This document shows positions 8,135 to 16,364 of a stretch of DNA of 62,132 nucleotides, piece by piece. The position numbers and the translations under genes were made by a program. Source of the stretch: an uncultured Lactobacillus sp. (GTDB lineage Bacteria; Bacillota; Bacilli; Lactobacillales; Lactobacillaceae); assembly GCF_945290125.1 (NCBI RefSeq), contig NZ_CALYQV010000004.1, positions 1-62,132 on the forward strand, given 5' to 3'. Under the pieces are notes generated by a model. That model had not been told where the DNA came from. It searched no databases and worked only from the letters and a program-made list of their open reading frames with translations. How positions within the stretch are numbered: position 1 is the stretch's first letter; every line of letters begins with the position of its first letter.

Positions 8135-9571
8135 ATGGGTGAAACACCAAACAATTTTAAAAAGATGATGTGGACAACGCTGGCCACTATGGCTTTCTCT
8201 ATTGTGTGGAGCTTTGGCAACGTTGTTAACGGATTCATATATTTTGATGGCACCAAGGTAATTTTCAGCTGGGTTATTATTTTCCTGCTTTTCTTTATTC
8301 CTTATGCCTTAATGGTCGGTGAACTTGGATCAGTTTTTAAAGACTCTGAGGGTGGCGTTGCTTCCTGGATTAACGCTACTATCGGACCCAAATGGGCCTA
8401 TTATGTTGGCTGGACTTTCTGGGCAGTACACGTGGTTTATATTTCCAGTAAGGGTACAACTGGCCTAAGAGGCATGGCCTGGGGCATTTTTGGTAATACT
8501 AAATGGTACGACAGTTTGCCTACAGCCTGGACGCAATTAGCCACACTGGTAGTATTTTTGTTCTTTTGCTGGGTAGCCAGCCGGGGGATTCCGGTAATTA
8601 AAACTCTATCAACAATTGCTGGCACTTCAATGTTTATTATGTCAATTCTATTTATTATCATGATGTTTGCGGCACCAATGATTAATCCGCATGCTAGTTT
8701 TAACAGCATAAACTGGAACTGGCAAAACTTTATGCCAGATTTTAATACGAAGTATTTTACTTCACTTTCAATTTTGGTATTTGCTATAGGTGGAGCTGAA
8801 AAGATTTCTCCATATGTTAGCAAATTAAAAAAGCCTGCAAAAAATTTCCCTAAAGCTATGCTAGGATTAGCTGGAATGGTAATGATTTCTGCTATCTTAG
8901 GTACTATTGCTTTAGCATTAATGTTTGATCCTAAAGTAGTTAATGGTAATTTGAATGAATACATTTCAAATGGTCCGTACATTGCTTTTCAAAAATTAGG
9001 TGAATATTACGGCGTTGGCGGATTATTCCTCTATATTTATGCCTGGTGCAACGTCATTGGACAATTTTCCGCACTGGTTATTAGTATTGATGCTCCTTTG
9101 AGAATGCTTCTAGGAGGCAAAGAAGCAAAAGATTTTATTCCGAAAAAGTTATTAAAAATCAACAAGCATGGAGCATACATTAACGGTATATGGATGATCG
9201 TCATTCTTTCCGGTGGTATTATTGCATTACAGGCTGTTATGCCTGATGCACAAACTGTGATGGCACAATTAGTTAAACTAAATTCGATAGTGATGCCAAT
9301 GCGTTATTTATGGGTTTTCATTGCCTACTTAGCTTTGCGTAAACAACATGAAAAATTCCATAACGATGCTGATAACTATCAAATGACTAAACACCAGTGG
9401 CTAGCCTATACTACCGGAATTTGGGGATTAGCCGTTACAATTGCCTGCTGTTTAATGGGAATGTATTCAAATGATCCATTTACGCTTTGTTTAAATATTG
9501 CCACTCCAGTGGTATTATTTCTACTTGGTTTAATTATGCCAACAATTAGACGAAAACAAGAGAAAAAATAA
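8135..9571 (+). CDS. APC-family amino acid permease
   Basis: 478 aa with about 12 transmembrane helices, in the amino acid-polyamine-organocation superfamily. The layout (GELGSVFKDSEGGVASWINA near 62-81, then long helices to the C-terminus) is that of the glutamate/GABA-antiporter-like branch, which also contains agmatine/putrescine antiporters. The substrate cannot be settled from sequence. GGGAGC lies 8 nt before the ATG and a strong terminator follows the stop, so it forms a single-gene unit. The carbamoyltransferase is 2 kb away on the other strand, so a polyamine link is possible but unproven. Confidence 0.8.
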   Translation: MGETPNNFKKMMWTTLATMAFSIVWSFGNVVNGFIYFDGTKVIFSWVIIFLLFFIPYALMVGELGSVFKDSEGGVASWINATIGPKWAYYVGWTFWAVHVVYISSKGTTGLRGMAWGIFGNTKWYDSLPTAWTQLATLVVFLFFCWVASRGIPVIKTLSTIAGTSMFIMSILFIIMMFAAPMINPHASFNSINWNWQNFMPDFNTKYFTSLSILVFAIGGAEKISPYVSKLKKPAKNFPKAMLGLAGMVMISAILGTIALALMFDPKVVNGNLNEYISNGPYIAFQKLGEYYGVGGLFLYIYAWCNVIGQFSALVISIDAPLRMLLGGKEAKDFIPKKLLKINKHGAYINGIWMIVILSGGIIALQAVMPDAQTVMAQLVKLNSIVMPMRYLWVFIAYLALRKQHEKFHNDADNYQMTKHQWLAYTTGIWGLAVTIACCLMGMYSNDPFTLCLNIATPVVLFLLGLIMPTIRRKQEKK

Positions 9572-9585
9572 GCAAAATAATACTT

Positions 9586-9612
9586 AACCGCCTAGCAATA
9601 GGCGGTTTTTTA
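9586..9612 (+). terminator. terminator of the permease gene
   Basis: 9-bp perfect stem AACCGCCTA/TAGGCGGTT with a GCAA tetraloop and a T run. Confidence 0.9.
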
Positions 9613-9655
9613 CATAAAAAATGCTATACTCTAATTAATTGAGGAGATGAGAATC

Positions 9656-10111
9656 ATGCCTAATTTTTCTGATGAAGCAGGAAGTCTGCTACGTAACCAT
9701 CACTTAAAAGTAACTAAACCACGCTTAAAAATACTTGAATATTTAATGGTACATCATAATCATCCCACCGCTTCAACGATTTTTACAGCAATCAGTGGAG
9801 ATAAGCCAGCTTATCGTGCCACCGTTTATAACAATCTTAACAAACTTGTAGACGCGGGTATCATAACTGAAATAAAAAATGGTGATGATTCTCTGCACTA
9901 TGACTACTTTGTAAAGCCACACTTTCATATTATTTGTAAAAAGTGCGGTAAAATTGCTGATGTTTATTATCCTGACTTTGGTAGAATTGAAGGGCAGATG
10001 AGAAATGAGGCAGATAAACAAACAGGTTTTGTCACTTCTTCAAGTCACGTTGAAATCTACGGCCTTTGTCCTGACTGTCAAAACAAAGAAAAAATGACTA
10101 AGAGATATTAA
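9656..10111 (+). CDS. Fur-family metalloregulator (Fur/PerR/Zur type)
   Basis: 151 aa. A winged-helix DNA-binding half (about 15-85, with YRATVYNNLNKLVDAGII) is followed by the metal and dimer half. HFHIICKKCGK and GLCPDCQ supply the two CxxC pairs of the structural zinc site, and the His-rich HFH segment belongs to the sensing site. I chose the second ATG (9656): GAGGAG ends 9 nt before it, whereas the first ATG (9647) directly abuts that ribosome site. TATACT at 9625-9630 may be the -10 box. Sequence alone does not tell peroxide, iron or zinc sensing apart. The gene sits between the permease and the second surface-protein gene. Confidence 0.88.
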   Translation: MPNFSDEAGSLLRNHHLKVTKPRLKILEYLMVHHNHPTASTIFTAISGDKPAYRATVYNNLNKLVDAGIITEIKNGDDSLHYDYFVKPHFHIICKKCGKIADVYYPDFGRIEGQMRNEADKQTGFVTSSSHVEIYGLCPDCQNKEKMTKRY

Positions 10112-10231
10112 TCATAAAACTGGAACAAGAATCAAGCTCTACTGAAAAATAATTCTCAATACTTGATTTATATTTGTCCTATTGATTTTGCTTCGATTCT
10201 TTAATGAATATCATGGTTACTGAAAGAAACG

Positions 10232-10267
10232 AGTCCTAAAAGTTAGATAACTTTCAGGACTATTTTT
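10232..10267 (+). terminator. terminator of the Fur-family gene
   Basis: 14-bp stem with one A-C mismatch (10232-10245 / 10248-10261), 2-nt apparent loop, then ATTTTT. Confidence 0.75.
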
Positions 10268-10290
10268 ATGACTAAATTATCTAAAGCATA

Positions 10291-10312
10291 AAAATAAGAG
10301 CCTTTCAGCTCT
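10291..10312 (-). terminator. terminator of the 10331 surface-protein gene
   Basis: Stem AGAGC/GCTCT (10297-10301 / 10308-10312). On the minus strand it is followed by TATTTTTAT. Short stem, moderate strength. Confidence 0.6.
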
Positions 10313-10330
10313 CATTTAAAAATATTTATT

Positions 10331-12040
10331 CTATTTAATATTCATGCTTACCAATAATTCAGCTCTTTGTGCAAGGTTTACATACAATTTATTATCACTA
10401 ACTGATAAACCTTCAATTTCACGACCGGTGTCAAAAGAATAAGTATCTTTTAATTTGCCATCGCGGCCAATCTTAAAGATTAAGTCATTGAATGCCAAGT
10501 AAAAGTTTTTATTCTTAGTGTCATACGTAAAACCTTGAACAGGTGAATTATTGTTTACAAAGTTGCCATCAGTTTTACCGACTAATTTTGGATACCAATT
10601 ATCTCCATTACGAGTGAATTCCCAATATTCATAACAATTATTGGCAGTATCATGGTAAACAGTGTACATATCCTTATCTGATACAATTACACCATTTTGG
10701 AAATAGCGATTACTCTTGCCATCATCAATCCAAGTTTTGATTGTCCAAATCTTGTTAATTTGTAAATCACTCTTACGGATTTGAAGTAATTCTTCAGAGT
10801 CATTAGTGTCATTTAATGTATTGTCATTATTTAACACATAAATATACTTATCACTTGCGCCCAATGCTTGACCATGACCAATTGGAATATATGGACTTAC
10901 CTTGATGTTTTTAACATAACTGTTAAACTTCTTCTGCGACATATCAAGTAAATGTTGCGCATCAAACGGGTCAGTTAAAGTATTCAGATCATAACCAACA
11001 ATATGACCAGATACCAAATTTGTGTGGCTTAAAAGACTAGTATATGCCCAGCCATTAGAAACGGTAACACCTTCTGGAATGTGACCAACACGGTTAATAT
11101 TATCATCTGATGGATCAGCTACACTTAGTAAAACTGGTTGATATAATCGTGTTTTTAAGGTCAAATCACCACTAGTCAAAGTATGTTTATTGGTTTCAGG
11201 CGTGTATTCTGTTGGACTAATATAATTTAATGATGAACCGTAATGGGTTTTCCAAGCCTGATAGTCATTGGTACCAGGTTGCGCCGGGAAGGAGGTAACG
11301 GTATTTGCATCAACCACTCCTTCTTTTTTACTTTTTCTAACAGTTATTTTAACTGTAGCAGTCGCATCTCCATAAGTATATTTAACTTTATATGTCTTAG
11401 GAGTTCCGCAATTAATGCTATCTTTTGAAACAGTTACTTGACTATTGTCAATCACCGTACCCATGCTGTTAGTAATATAAGAAATAGCATCTCTCGTAGG
11501 GAAGTTATAGAACTCATTGCGCACTAGAGATATAGTCTTAGGAACTGCAATTTGGTTTCTGGCAAAGTAACGTTCATTAACATACCCTACTTGTCTGCCA
11601 TTAACATAAATGCGCCAGTAGCGATACTTTTTAGTTTCAATCAACTGATCTGATTGAATATGACTATAACGAAAGTTAATACCGTCAGCTACTTTTGTGC
11701 TAACCTTCCCGTCATTTACTTCTTTCCAGACCTTATAATTTTTGTTGCCCGCAACTTTGGTCATCATAGAAAAACCAGTAACAATTTGTTTAGGCTTAGG
11801 CTTTTTAGTATTAGTGTCGTCTGTCCCAGTTTGATCAGATTTACCTGTTTGATCATTAGTGGCATTATTATCATTATTTACATCAGTTGAGTTGTTCGAT
11901 GACTTGTTGCTGTCATCTTGAACTGGCGGTTGAGCGCTATTCGAATCTGCCGCAACTGATGTAGTTGACAAGCCGGTACAAACTAGTAATCCGACAACCA
12001 ATGTCAGTAAATATGGTAATTTTTTCTTATAAAGCTTCAA
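10331..12040 (-). CDS. secreted surface protein, paralogue of 6441-7967
   Basis: 569 aa. Signal peptide to about residue 31 (cleavage after SVAA), then a low-complexity Ser/Asn/Asp/Thr/Gln linker (about 32-84) absent from its paralogue. An SH3/GW-like unit follows (YWRIYVNGRQVGYV, about 142-155), then an Ig-like domain (about 165-238) and a C-terminal repeat region of about 310 residues (IGHGQALGASDKYIYV, PVQGFTYDTKNKNFYLAF, REIEGLSVSDNKLYV). No sortase signal. The start is TTG at 12040 with GGAGGA 6 nt upstream; no ATG lies nearby. The C-terminal half is alignable by eye along its length with the paralogue. The linker suggests the propeller-like part is held away from the wall. Function unknown. 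Confidence 0.75.
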   Translation of the reverse strand: MKLYKKKLPYLLTLVVGLLVCTGLSTTSVAADSNSAQPPVQDDSNKSSNNSTDVNNDNNATNDQTGKSDQTGTDDTNTKKPKPKQIVTGFSMMTKVAGNKNYKVWKEVNDGKVSTKVADGINFRYSHIQSDQLIETKKYRYWRIYVNGRQVGYVNERYFARNQIAVPKTISLVRNEFYNFPTRDAISYITNSMGTVIDNSQVTVSKDSINCGTPKTYKVKYTYGDATATVKITVRKSKKEGVVDANTVTSFPAQPGTNDYQAWKTHYGSSLNYISPTEYTPETNKHTLTSGDLTLKTRLYQPVLLSVADPSDDNINRVGHIPEGVTVSNGWAYTSLLSHTNLVSGHIVGYDLNTLTDPFDAQHLLDMSQKKFNSYVKNIKVSPYIPIGHGQALGASDKYIYVLNNDNTLNDTNDSEELLQIRKSDLQINKIWTIKTWIDDGKSNRYFQNGVIVSDKDMYTVYHDTANNCYEYWEFTRNGDNWYPKLVGKTDGNFVNNNSPVQGFTYDTKNKNFYLAFNDLIFKIGRDGKLKDTYSFDTGREIEGLSVSDNKLYVNLAQRAELLVSMNIK

Positions 12041-12123
12041 AATATATCCTCCAATATTTAGTTTACCTTTAAATTATATAATAAAACCCTCTCTAAAAAG
12101 AATACAAAATTAATACACTTTCA

Positions 12124-12152
12124 TTGACAGCATGTAATGTAAGTGATTTAAT
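12124..12152 (+). promoter_or_regulatory. sigma-A promoter of clpP
   Basis: TTGACA (12124-12129), 17-bp spacer, TTTAAT (12147-12152): a near-consensus promoter that ends at the first bases of the CIRCE element. Confidence 0.85.
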
Positions 12153-12178
12153 TAGCACTGTACTTGATAGAGTGCTAA
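12152..12178 (+). promoter_or_regulatory. CIRCE operator (HrcA site) of clpP
   Basis: TTAGCACTG-N9-GAGTGCTAA, the 27-bp CIRCE inverted repeat with a single departure from consensus (final C of the left arm is G). It covers the transcription start, so HrcA bound here would block clpP at normal temperature. No CtsR-type heptamer repeat was seen in this leader. Confidence 0.9.
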
Positions 12179-12199
12179 TTATATTTAGGAGGTAGAAAG

Positions 12200-12784
12200 A
12201 TGCTTGTACCTACAGTTATTGAACAAACTGCACGTGGCGAACGCGCATATGATATATATTCACGTTTATTGAAAGACAGAATCATCATGCTTAGCGGCGA
12301 AATTAACGATGATATGGCCAATTCAATTATTGCACAATTACTATTTCTTGATGCTCAAGACAACACCAAGGATATTTCACTTTACATTAATTCACCGGGT
12401 GGTGTAATTACTTCTGGTTTGGCAATCATGGATACCATGAACTTTATTAAATCGGATGTTTCAACTATTGCCATCGGCATGGCAGCCTCTATGGCTTCCA
12501 TTTTACTGACTAGCGGAGCAAAAGGTAAACGTTTTGCATTACCTAACTCCACTGTTTTAATTCATCAACCTTTAGGTGGTGCACAGGGTCAGCAAACAGA
12601 CATTCAAATTGCTGCTAATGAGATTTTAAAGAGTCGTGAAAAAATTAACCGGATCTTACATGAAACTACTGGTCAACCTTTAGAAAAAATTCAAAAGGAC
12701 ACTGAGCGGGACAACTACATGACCGCACAACAAGCAAAAGACTATGGCTTAATCGATGAGATTATGGTTAACCAAAAGAAATAA
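12200..12784 (+). CDS. clpP: ATP-dependent Clp protease proteolytic subunit
   Basis: 194 aa serine protease that forms the 14-mer degradation chamber used with Clp ATPases for protein quality control. The catalytic triad is visible: Ser97 in GMAASMAS, His122 in LIHQPLGG and Asp171 in DTERDNYM. Length is normal for the family. AGGAGG lies 7 nt before the ATG. It is transcribed alone, from a promoter with a CIRCE element to a strong terminator. In related lactobacilli as I recall them, clpP adjoins whiA directly; here a 4.5-kb sugar locus lies between. Confidence 0.97.
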   Translation: MLVPTVIEQTARGERAYDIYSRLLKDRIIMLSGEINDDMANSIIAQLLFLDAQDNTKDISLYINSPGGVITSGLAIMDTMNFIKSDVSTIAIGMAASMASILLTSGAKGKRFALPNSTVLIHQPLGGAQGQQTDIQIAANEILKSREKINRILHETTGQPLEKIQKDTERDNYMTAQQAKDYGLIDEIMVNQKK

Positions 12785-12799
12785 ATTTATTGCTAAGTG

Positions 12800-12836
12800 A
12801 AAAAGGAAGTTAAACAATTTGTTTAACTTCCTTTTT
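12800..12836. terminator. bidirectional terminator
   Basis: 16-bp perfect stem (12800-12815 / 12821-12836) with A and T runs. It serves clpP (plus) and the aldolase operon (minus). Confidence 0.9.
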
Positions 12837-12870
12837 TATTTGAATAGATATCTATATTTCGTGATTCGCT

Positions 12871-13614
12871 TTAATTTACCATACCATCCGTGCTTTTACC
12901 TCGAGACTGATACTGATCAATAATTCCTAATTTCTTAAAAATTGCTTGTTTATAAGCTATCTCAGCATTCCATTCCACTGTTTCCAAAACTTGAGCTGCT
13001 GCATGCAAATCTGTTTCAGTAATTAAAACTCCATGACTATTTAGCAGAAAAATATTTTCTTTAGCGCCAGTACCAAGTTTCACTAGCTCATCATGGACTA
13101 AATCAGCGAGTTCTTTACTACATGCTTCACGATATGGTAAACACTTAATTTTTCCAAGAGGTACATTAAAAGATGTAATTTCTGTTAAGTTAGGCATGTC
13201 CTGGCCTAATGTAGCCCAAAACATACATTTTGGTGCATGAGAGTGATAAACTACTCTAATGTCTTTATTTGCCTCATATGCTCCAATATGCATATTGATT
13301 TCTCGTGTTAGCCGACCCTCTCCCGCTAGTTTTTTACCTGTTTCTAAATCAATAACTAAGATTTGAGAAGCATTTAGCTTTGAGAACCATGCTTCAGACA
13401 TAAAAGTAGGAGTCATCAACAAATAATCATGGTTAGCATAATATGTCTGATTGTCATAAGAGAATGTTTCATCTGGTGTAATTTTGACAGAGATGTTTCC
13501 TCCAGCAATATTTGTTAATTTGCGATTGAACATTTCACGAGCGACTTCAGCTATATCTTTACGTTCATTTTCGAAAGGAAGCCTTTCTTTAATTATATTA
13601 TAGTTTTCAATCAT
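12871..13614 (-). CDS. class II aldolase/adducin-family protein
   Basis: 247 aa, cytoplasmic, zinc-dependent class II aldolase / sugar-phosphate epimerase family (L-fuculose-phosphate aldolase, rhamnulose-phosphate aldolase, ribulose-phosphate 4-epimerase). The zinc ligands are His124 and His126 in HSHAP and His194 in SHGVL, and Glu105 in TREINMH fits the catalytic Glu. The phosphate-binding NIAGGNISVK is near 35-44. It is the last gene of the PTS operon and overlaps the preceding small gene by 8 nt, so it probably cleaves or epimerises the sugar phosphate made by that PTS. The exact substrate cannot be given. Confidence 0.85.
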   Translation of the reverse strand: MIENYNIIKERLPFENERKDIAEVAREMFNRKLTNIAGGNISVKITPDETFSYDNQTYYANHDYLLMTPTFMSEAWFSKLNASQILVIDLETGKKLAGEGRLTREINMHIGAYEANKDIRVVYHSHAPKCMFWATLGQDMPNLTEITSFNVPLGKIKCLPYREACSKELADLVHDELVKLGTGAKENIFLLNSHGVLITETDLHAAAQVLETVEWNAEIAYKQAIFKKLGIIDQYQSRGKSTDGMVN

Positions 13615-13876
13615 CTAATTTGTCTCTTTTCCTTAATTTATATTGTTCACGTTTTTTATACGCAGCTCGATATCTAATTTCTTGTTGACGGTTATATTTT
13701 TCAAAAATTATTGGATCTCCATATTTAGCTATAAAAAGTCCAAATAGAATTACACTTATACAACCGAAAATATTTTGAGTAAAAATTGCTTCAATTGTTA
13801 AGATGACATTTATGAATAAAGCAAATGACCACCATATTTTTTGTGATAATTTTGAATTTGAAGATTTATCTTTCAT
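13607..13876 (-). CDS. small membrane protein, unknown
   Basis: 89 aa with two hydrophobic segments (about 14-31 and 34-50) and a highly charged Arg/Lys-rich C-terminus (60-89). GGAGAAG lies 5 nt before the ATG. It sits between the PTS EIIC remnant and the aldolase and overlaps the latter by 8 nt, which supports it as a real, co-transcribed gene. I recognise no family. Confidence 0.6.
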   Translation of the reverse strand: MKDKSSNSKLSQKIWWSFALFINVILTIEAIFTQNIFGCISVILFGLFIAKYGDPIIFEKYNRQQEIRYRAAYKKREQYKLRKRDKLDD

Positions 13877-13890
13877 TTAACTTCTCCGCT

Positions 13891-15435
13891 TTACCTGGTA
13901 AAGTTTGAAAAATCCACATCATTAATATCATTAATTGAGAATTTATCCTTAGTAGATGCACTTATAATATGTTTATGAACATTTTCGAAATTCATACCAT
14001 CAATGCTGGAAACAGACCACGTATCATTTCCTTTAGTAATATCTGTGGCTTCTGAAACATTTTCTACATTATCAACTGTACCCGTATTTAAGGCATAACG
14101 TTTACTAGGTAAAGCAATTTTATTTTGATCTTTGTAAAGCCAAATAAAAATCAATAACCATACCAAAGCAGCTGCAATTGCCCACCATTTACCATTAAAT
14201 GCCTGTGCAAAGAATAATCTAAAATCTGGTCCTTCAAAAGTTGACCAAGATAATTATTGACCAGGATTAACGTGTACTGCTCCTGTAGATTTTGCGAGAT
14301 TTGTGATTACTGGAGCAAAATAAGTAGCTCCGTATAAGAAAATTGGCGTAGTAATAATGCCTAATGTCAACATTCTCCATAAATTAGCTCCAGTTAGTAA
14401 TAGGGCTGCAACTACAAACGAAAGATTGATTATTCCAGCAAATGGTAAGACAGTGTTGCCCGGTAATACCATAGCCATGATTAGCATTACTGGTACTAAA
14501 ATAATTACTGTTACCCATAACTCATTTCTTCCTGCAAGAATGGGCCAGTCTAATCCAATAAATACTTGCCGACCTTTGAAGTGTTTTTTCATCATCTCAT
14601 TCATAGCATTAGCAATCGGGTTTAAAGCTTCCATAAATAATTTGGAAATCATGGGAAACATTGTCATAGCTGCTGCAGCTTCGATAGCAAGTTTTAAGGA
14701 TCCTGAAAGTGAATAGCCGGCCCCAAATCCTAATAGCACACCAATAATTGCACCCATTACAGAATTATCAGCAAAAATACCAATTTTCTTCTGGATAGCA
14801 TTAGCATCAGCTGGTTTATTCATTATTGGAATAAAATCTAGCAGTTTATTAAGTGGCATAAGTACAACTGCAAATAAGGTTACGAAATGAGGAACAGTAA
14901 CTCCCGGAATTCCAGTCAGGTCTTGAATGTGCCTTTGCCACATGTCCCCTGCTTTTAGTTCTAAGACGATCTGAATGCCTGCAACAATAAACCCATAAAT
15001 GGCGTTATGTGTAAAGTATAAGACTACTACATAAGTGAAAATCTTGTTCCAAACATTCCACATATCTACGTTCAAAGTTTTTGTCCAATTGAAAGTTAAC
15101 ATTATGAAATTGATTAGTAACAAAAACGGGAAAAATAAAAATGCTGCTTTGTATGACCAGGTAATCGCAGCTACGCCAGGCCATCCTTGGTCGATAGCGT
15201 TAAGACTTAAATGCAACATCTTTGACATTGCTTTGGCAGCCGGTGAAATTGAATCAGTCATGTAATTAACAACCAAAGTCATTCCACTGAAGGCAACACC
15301 TAAAGTAAGGGAAGCTTTAACGGCCTTGCTCAATTTTAATCTGGCTATCAAAGAAATGACAAACATAATCAATGGTACAAAAACGGCTGCACCCAAGTTA
15401 AGGACATAGTTGACTATGTTTTTTAGTATTTCCAT
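13891..15435 (-). pseudogene. PTS galactitol-family EIIC split by an in-frame TAA
   Basis: Membrane EIIC of the galactitol/sgc PTS family. From ATG 15435, 393 residues match the family (ISPAAKAMSKMLHLSLNAIDQGWPG is cut here to its start ISPAAKAM; also NVDMWNVWN, IGVLLGFGAGY, GLDWPILAGRNELW), ending PGQ and TAA at 14256-14254. The very next codons in the same frame continue the expected C-terminus (LSWSTFEGPDFRLFF, then a last membrane helix WWAIAAALVWLLIFIWLY), and the frame stays open to 13891. E. coli GatC likewise has a final helix after this point. Beyond the helix there is an odd polar tail of about 75 residues. The short protein lacks the last helix. Nonsense mutation is the simplest reading. 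Confidence 0.8.
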
Positions 15436-15454
15436 TTAGAATCACTTCCTTTCT

Positions 15455-15772
15455 TTATGACCTGCTTTTTAATGTCATCATGGCATTAACTAGTTCTAAA
15501 TAAGTATTGTCACCTTTTGATCCTGTCAAAATATCAACACCATTAACTTCCGGAATACCTTCTTTTTTGCATATGTCATGAATTTCAGGTGTTGGCTTTG
15601 CTAGCCATACATAAATATCATAATTAGGTAATACACTAGGTAGTTGCTTAAAATCTGTTGCTTCAACATCAACTCCCTTTACCGAATGATCCTCTAAAAA
15701 TGACTTCACTGTCCCTACAACAGTTTCACTAGTAGCAATTCCACTTCCACATGCAACGACAATTTTTAACAT
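15455..15772 (-). CDS. PTS galactitol-family EIIB
   Basis: 105 aa, cytoplasmic. The phospho-Cys is Cys9 in VACGSGIATS, the typical P-loop of galactitol/lactose-type EIIB proteins. It takes phosphate from the EIIA encoded just upstream and gives it to the sugar at EIIC. The gene lies between EIIA (11-nt gap) and EIIC (19-nt gap) in one operon and its frame is intact. Confidence 0.9.
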   Translation of the reverse strand: MLKIVVACGSGIATSETVVGTVKSFLEDHSVKGVDVEATDFKQLPSVLPNYDIYVWLAKPTPEIHDICKKEGIPEVNGVDILTGSKGDNTYLELVNAMMTLKSRS

Positions 15773-15783
15773 GACAAACTCCT

Positions 15784-16251
15784 TTAAAATCGATCTCTTA
15801 AAAACTCATAAACTTCATCAGGTTGTGACAATCCTTTAAATGAGCTGACAAAGCTTTTATCATTCATTAATTGCATAAATCTTTGTAATAACTTGACTTG
15901 CAAATCCTGCTTTTCTTTGACAATTCCTAAAAAGAAAAAATATTGACTTTTCATATATTCATTAGTCCCCATTTGTTTCATATTGATTTGAGAAGTGGTT
16001 TTCACAACAGCTATAAATGCCTTTTTTACATTTTCTGGATTAGCATGTGGTAAAGCAATAGGTAAAAACTGCGTATTTAGCCCTGTAGGAAATTCTTTTT
16101 CTCTTTCAATTAAAGCTTTAAAATAGCTTGTCTCCACTACATTAGCGTCCTCAAGCTTATTTGCTATCTTTTGATATAAATCCATGCAACTATCTGCATG
16201 AATATTCCAAAAAACAAGATCACGATCAAGTAAATTTGCGCAACTACTCAT
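15784..16251 (-). CDS. PTS EIIA, fructose/mannitol (galactitol) type
   Basis: 155 aa EIIA domain protein. The phospho-His lies in IALPHANPENV (about residues 68-78). I place the start at ATG 16251, which has AAGGAGG 5 nt upstream. A longer open frame to 16332 runs through the promoter and cre-like site and would not be translated. It is first in the operon EIIA-EIIB-EIIC-(89 aa)-aldolase, divergent from the DeoR-type regulator. Confidence 0.88.
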   Translation of the reverse strand: MSSCANLLDRDLVFWNIHADSCMDLYQKIANKLEDANVVETSYFKALIEREKEFPTGLNTQFLPIALPHANPENVKKAFIAVVKTTSQINMKQMGTNEYMKSQYFFFLGIVKEKQDLQVKLLQRFMQLMNDKSFVSSFKGLSQPDEVYEFLRDRF

Positions 16252-16264
16252 TGAATCCTCCTTT

Positions 16265-16291
16265 TGTTCATTTGTTCGAACTTTTATGAAC
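16265..16291. promoter_or_regulatory. TGTTCA repeats, possible DeoR-type operator (leader copy)
   Basis: TGTTCA (16265), TGTTCG (16273) and an inverted TGAAC (16287) lie between the promoter and the EIIA ribosome site. The same hexamer recurs upstream of the promoter at 16365-16380. DeoR-family sugar regulators often use repeated short boxes of this kind. Confidence 0.5.
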
Positions 16292-16308
16292 TTTATATTT
16301 ACAATAAG

Positions 16309-16337
16309 ATTATAAAACGCTTCCAATATCATTTCAA
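16309..16337 (-). promoter_or_regulatory. promoter of the galactitol-family PTS operon with embedded cre-like site
   Basis: On the minus strand TTGAAA (16337-16332), 17-bp spacer, TATAAT (16314-16309). The stretch 16326-16312 reads TTGGAAGCGTTTTAT, which matches the catabolite-responsive element WTGNAANCGNWNNCW at every fixed position but one. CcpA bound here would block RNA polymerase when preferred sugars are present. Confidence 0.8.
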
Positions 16338-16364
16338 GAGTTTTTTTAAGTAAATATCATTATT

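Noticed and set aside
8437-8982. 181-aa open frame antisense to the permease gene
   Set aside because: The permease has clear family sequence, start and terminator; the antisense frame is a reflection of its hydrophobic codons.
16252-16332. N-terminal extension of the galactitol-family EIIA
   Set aside because: The extension covers the promoter and cre-like site; AAGGAGG precedes ATG 16251.
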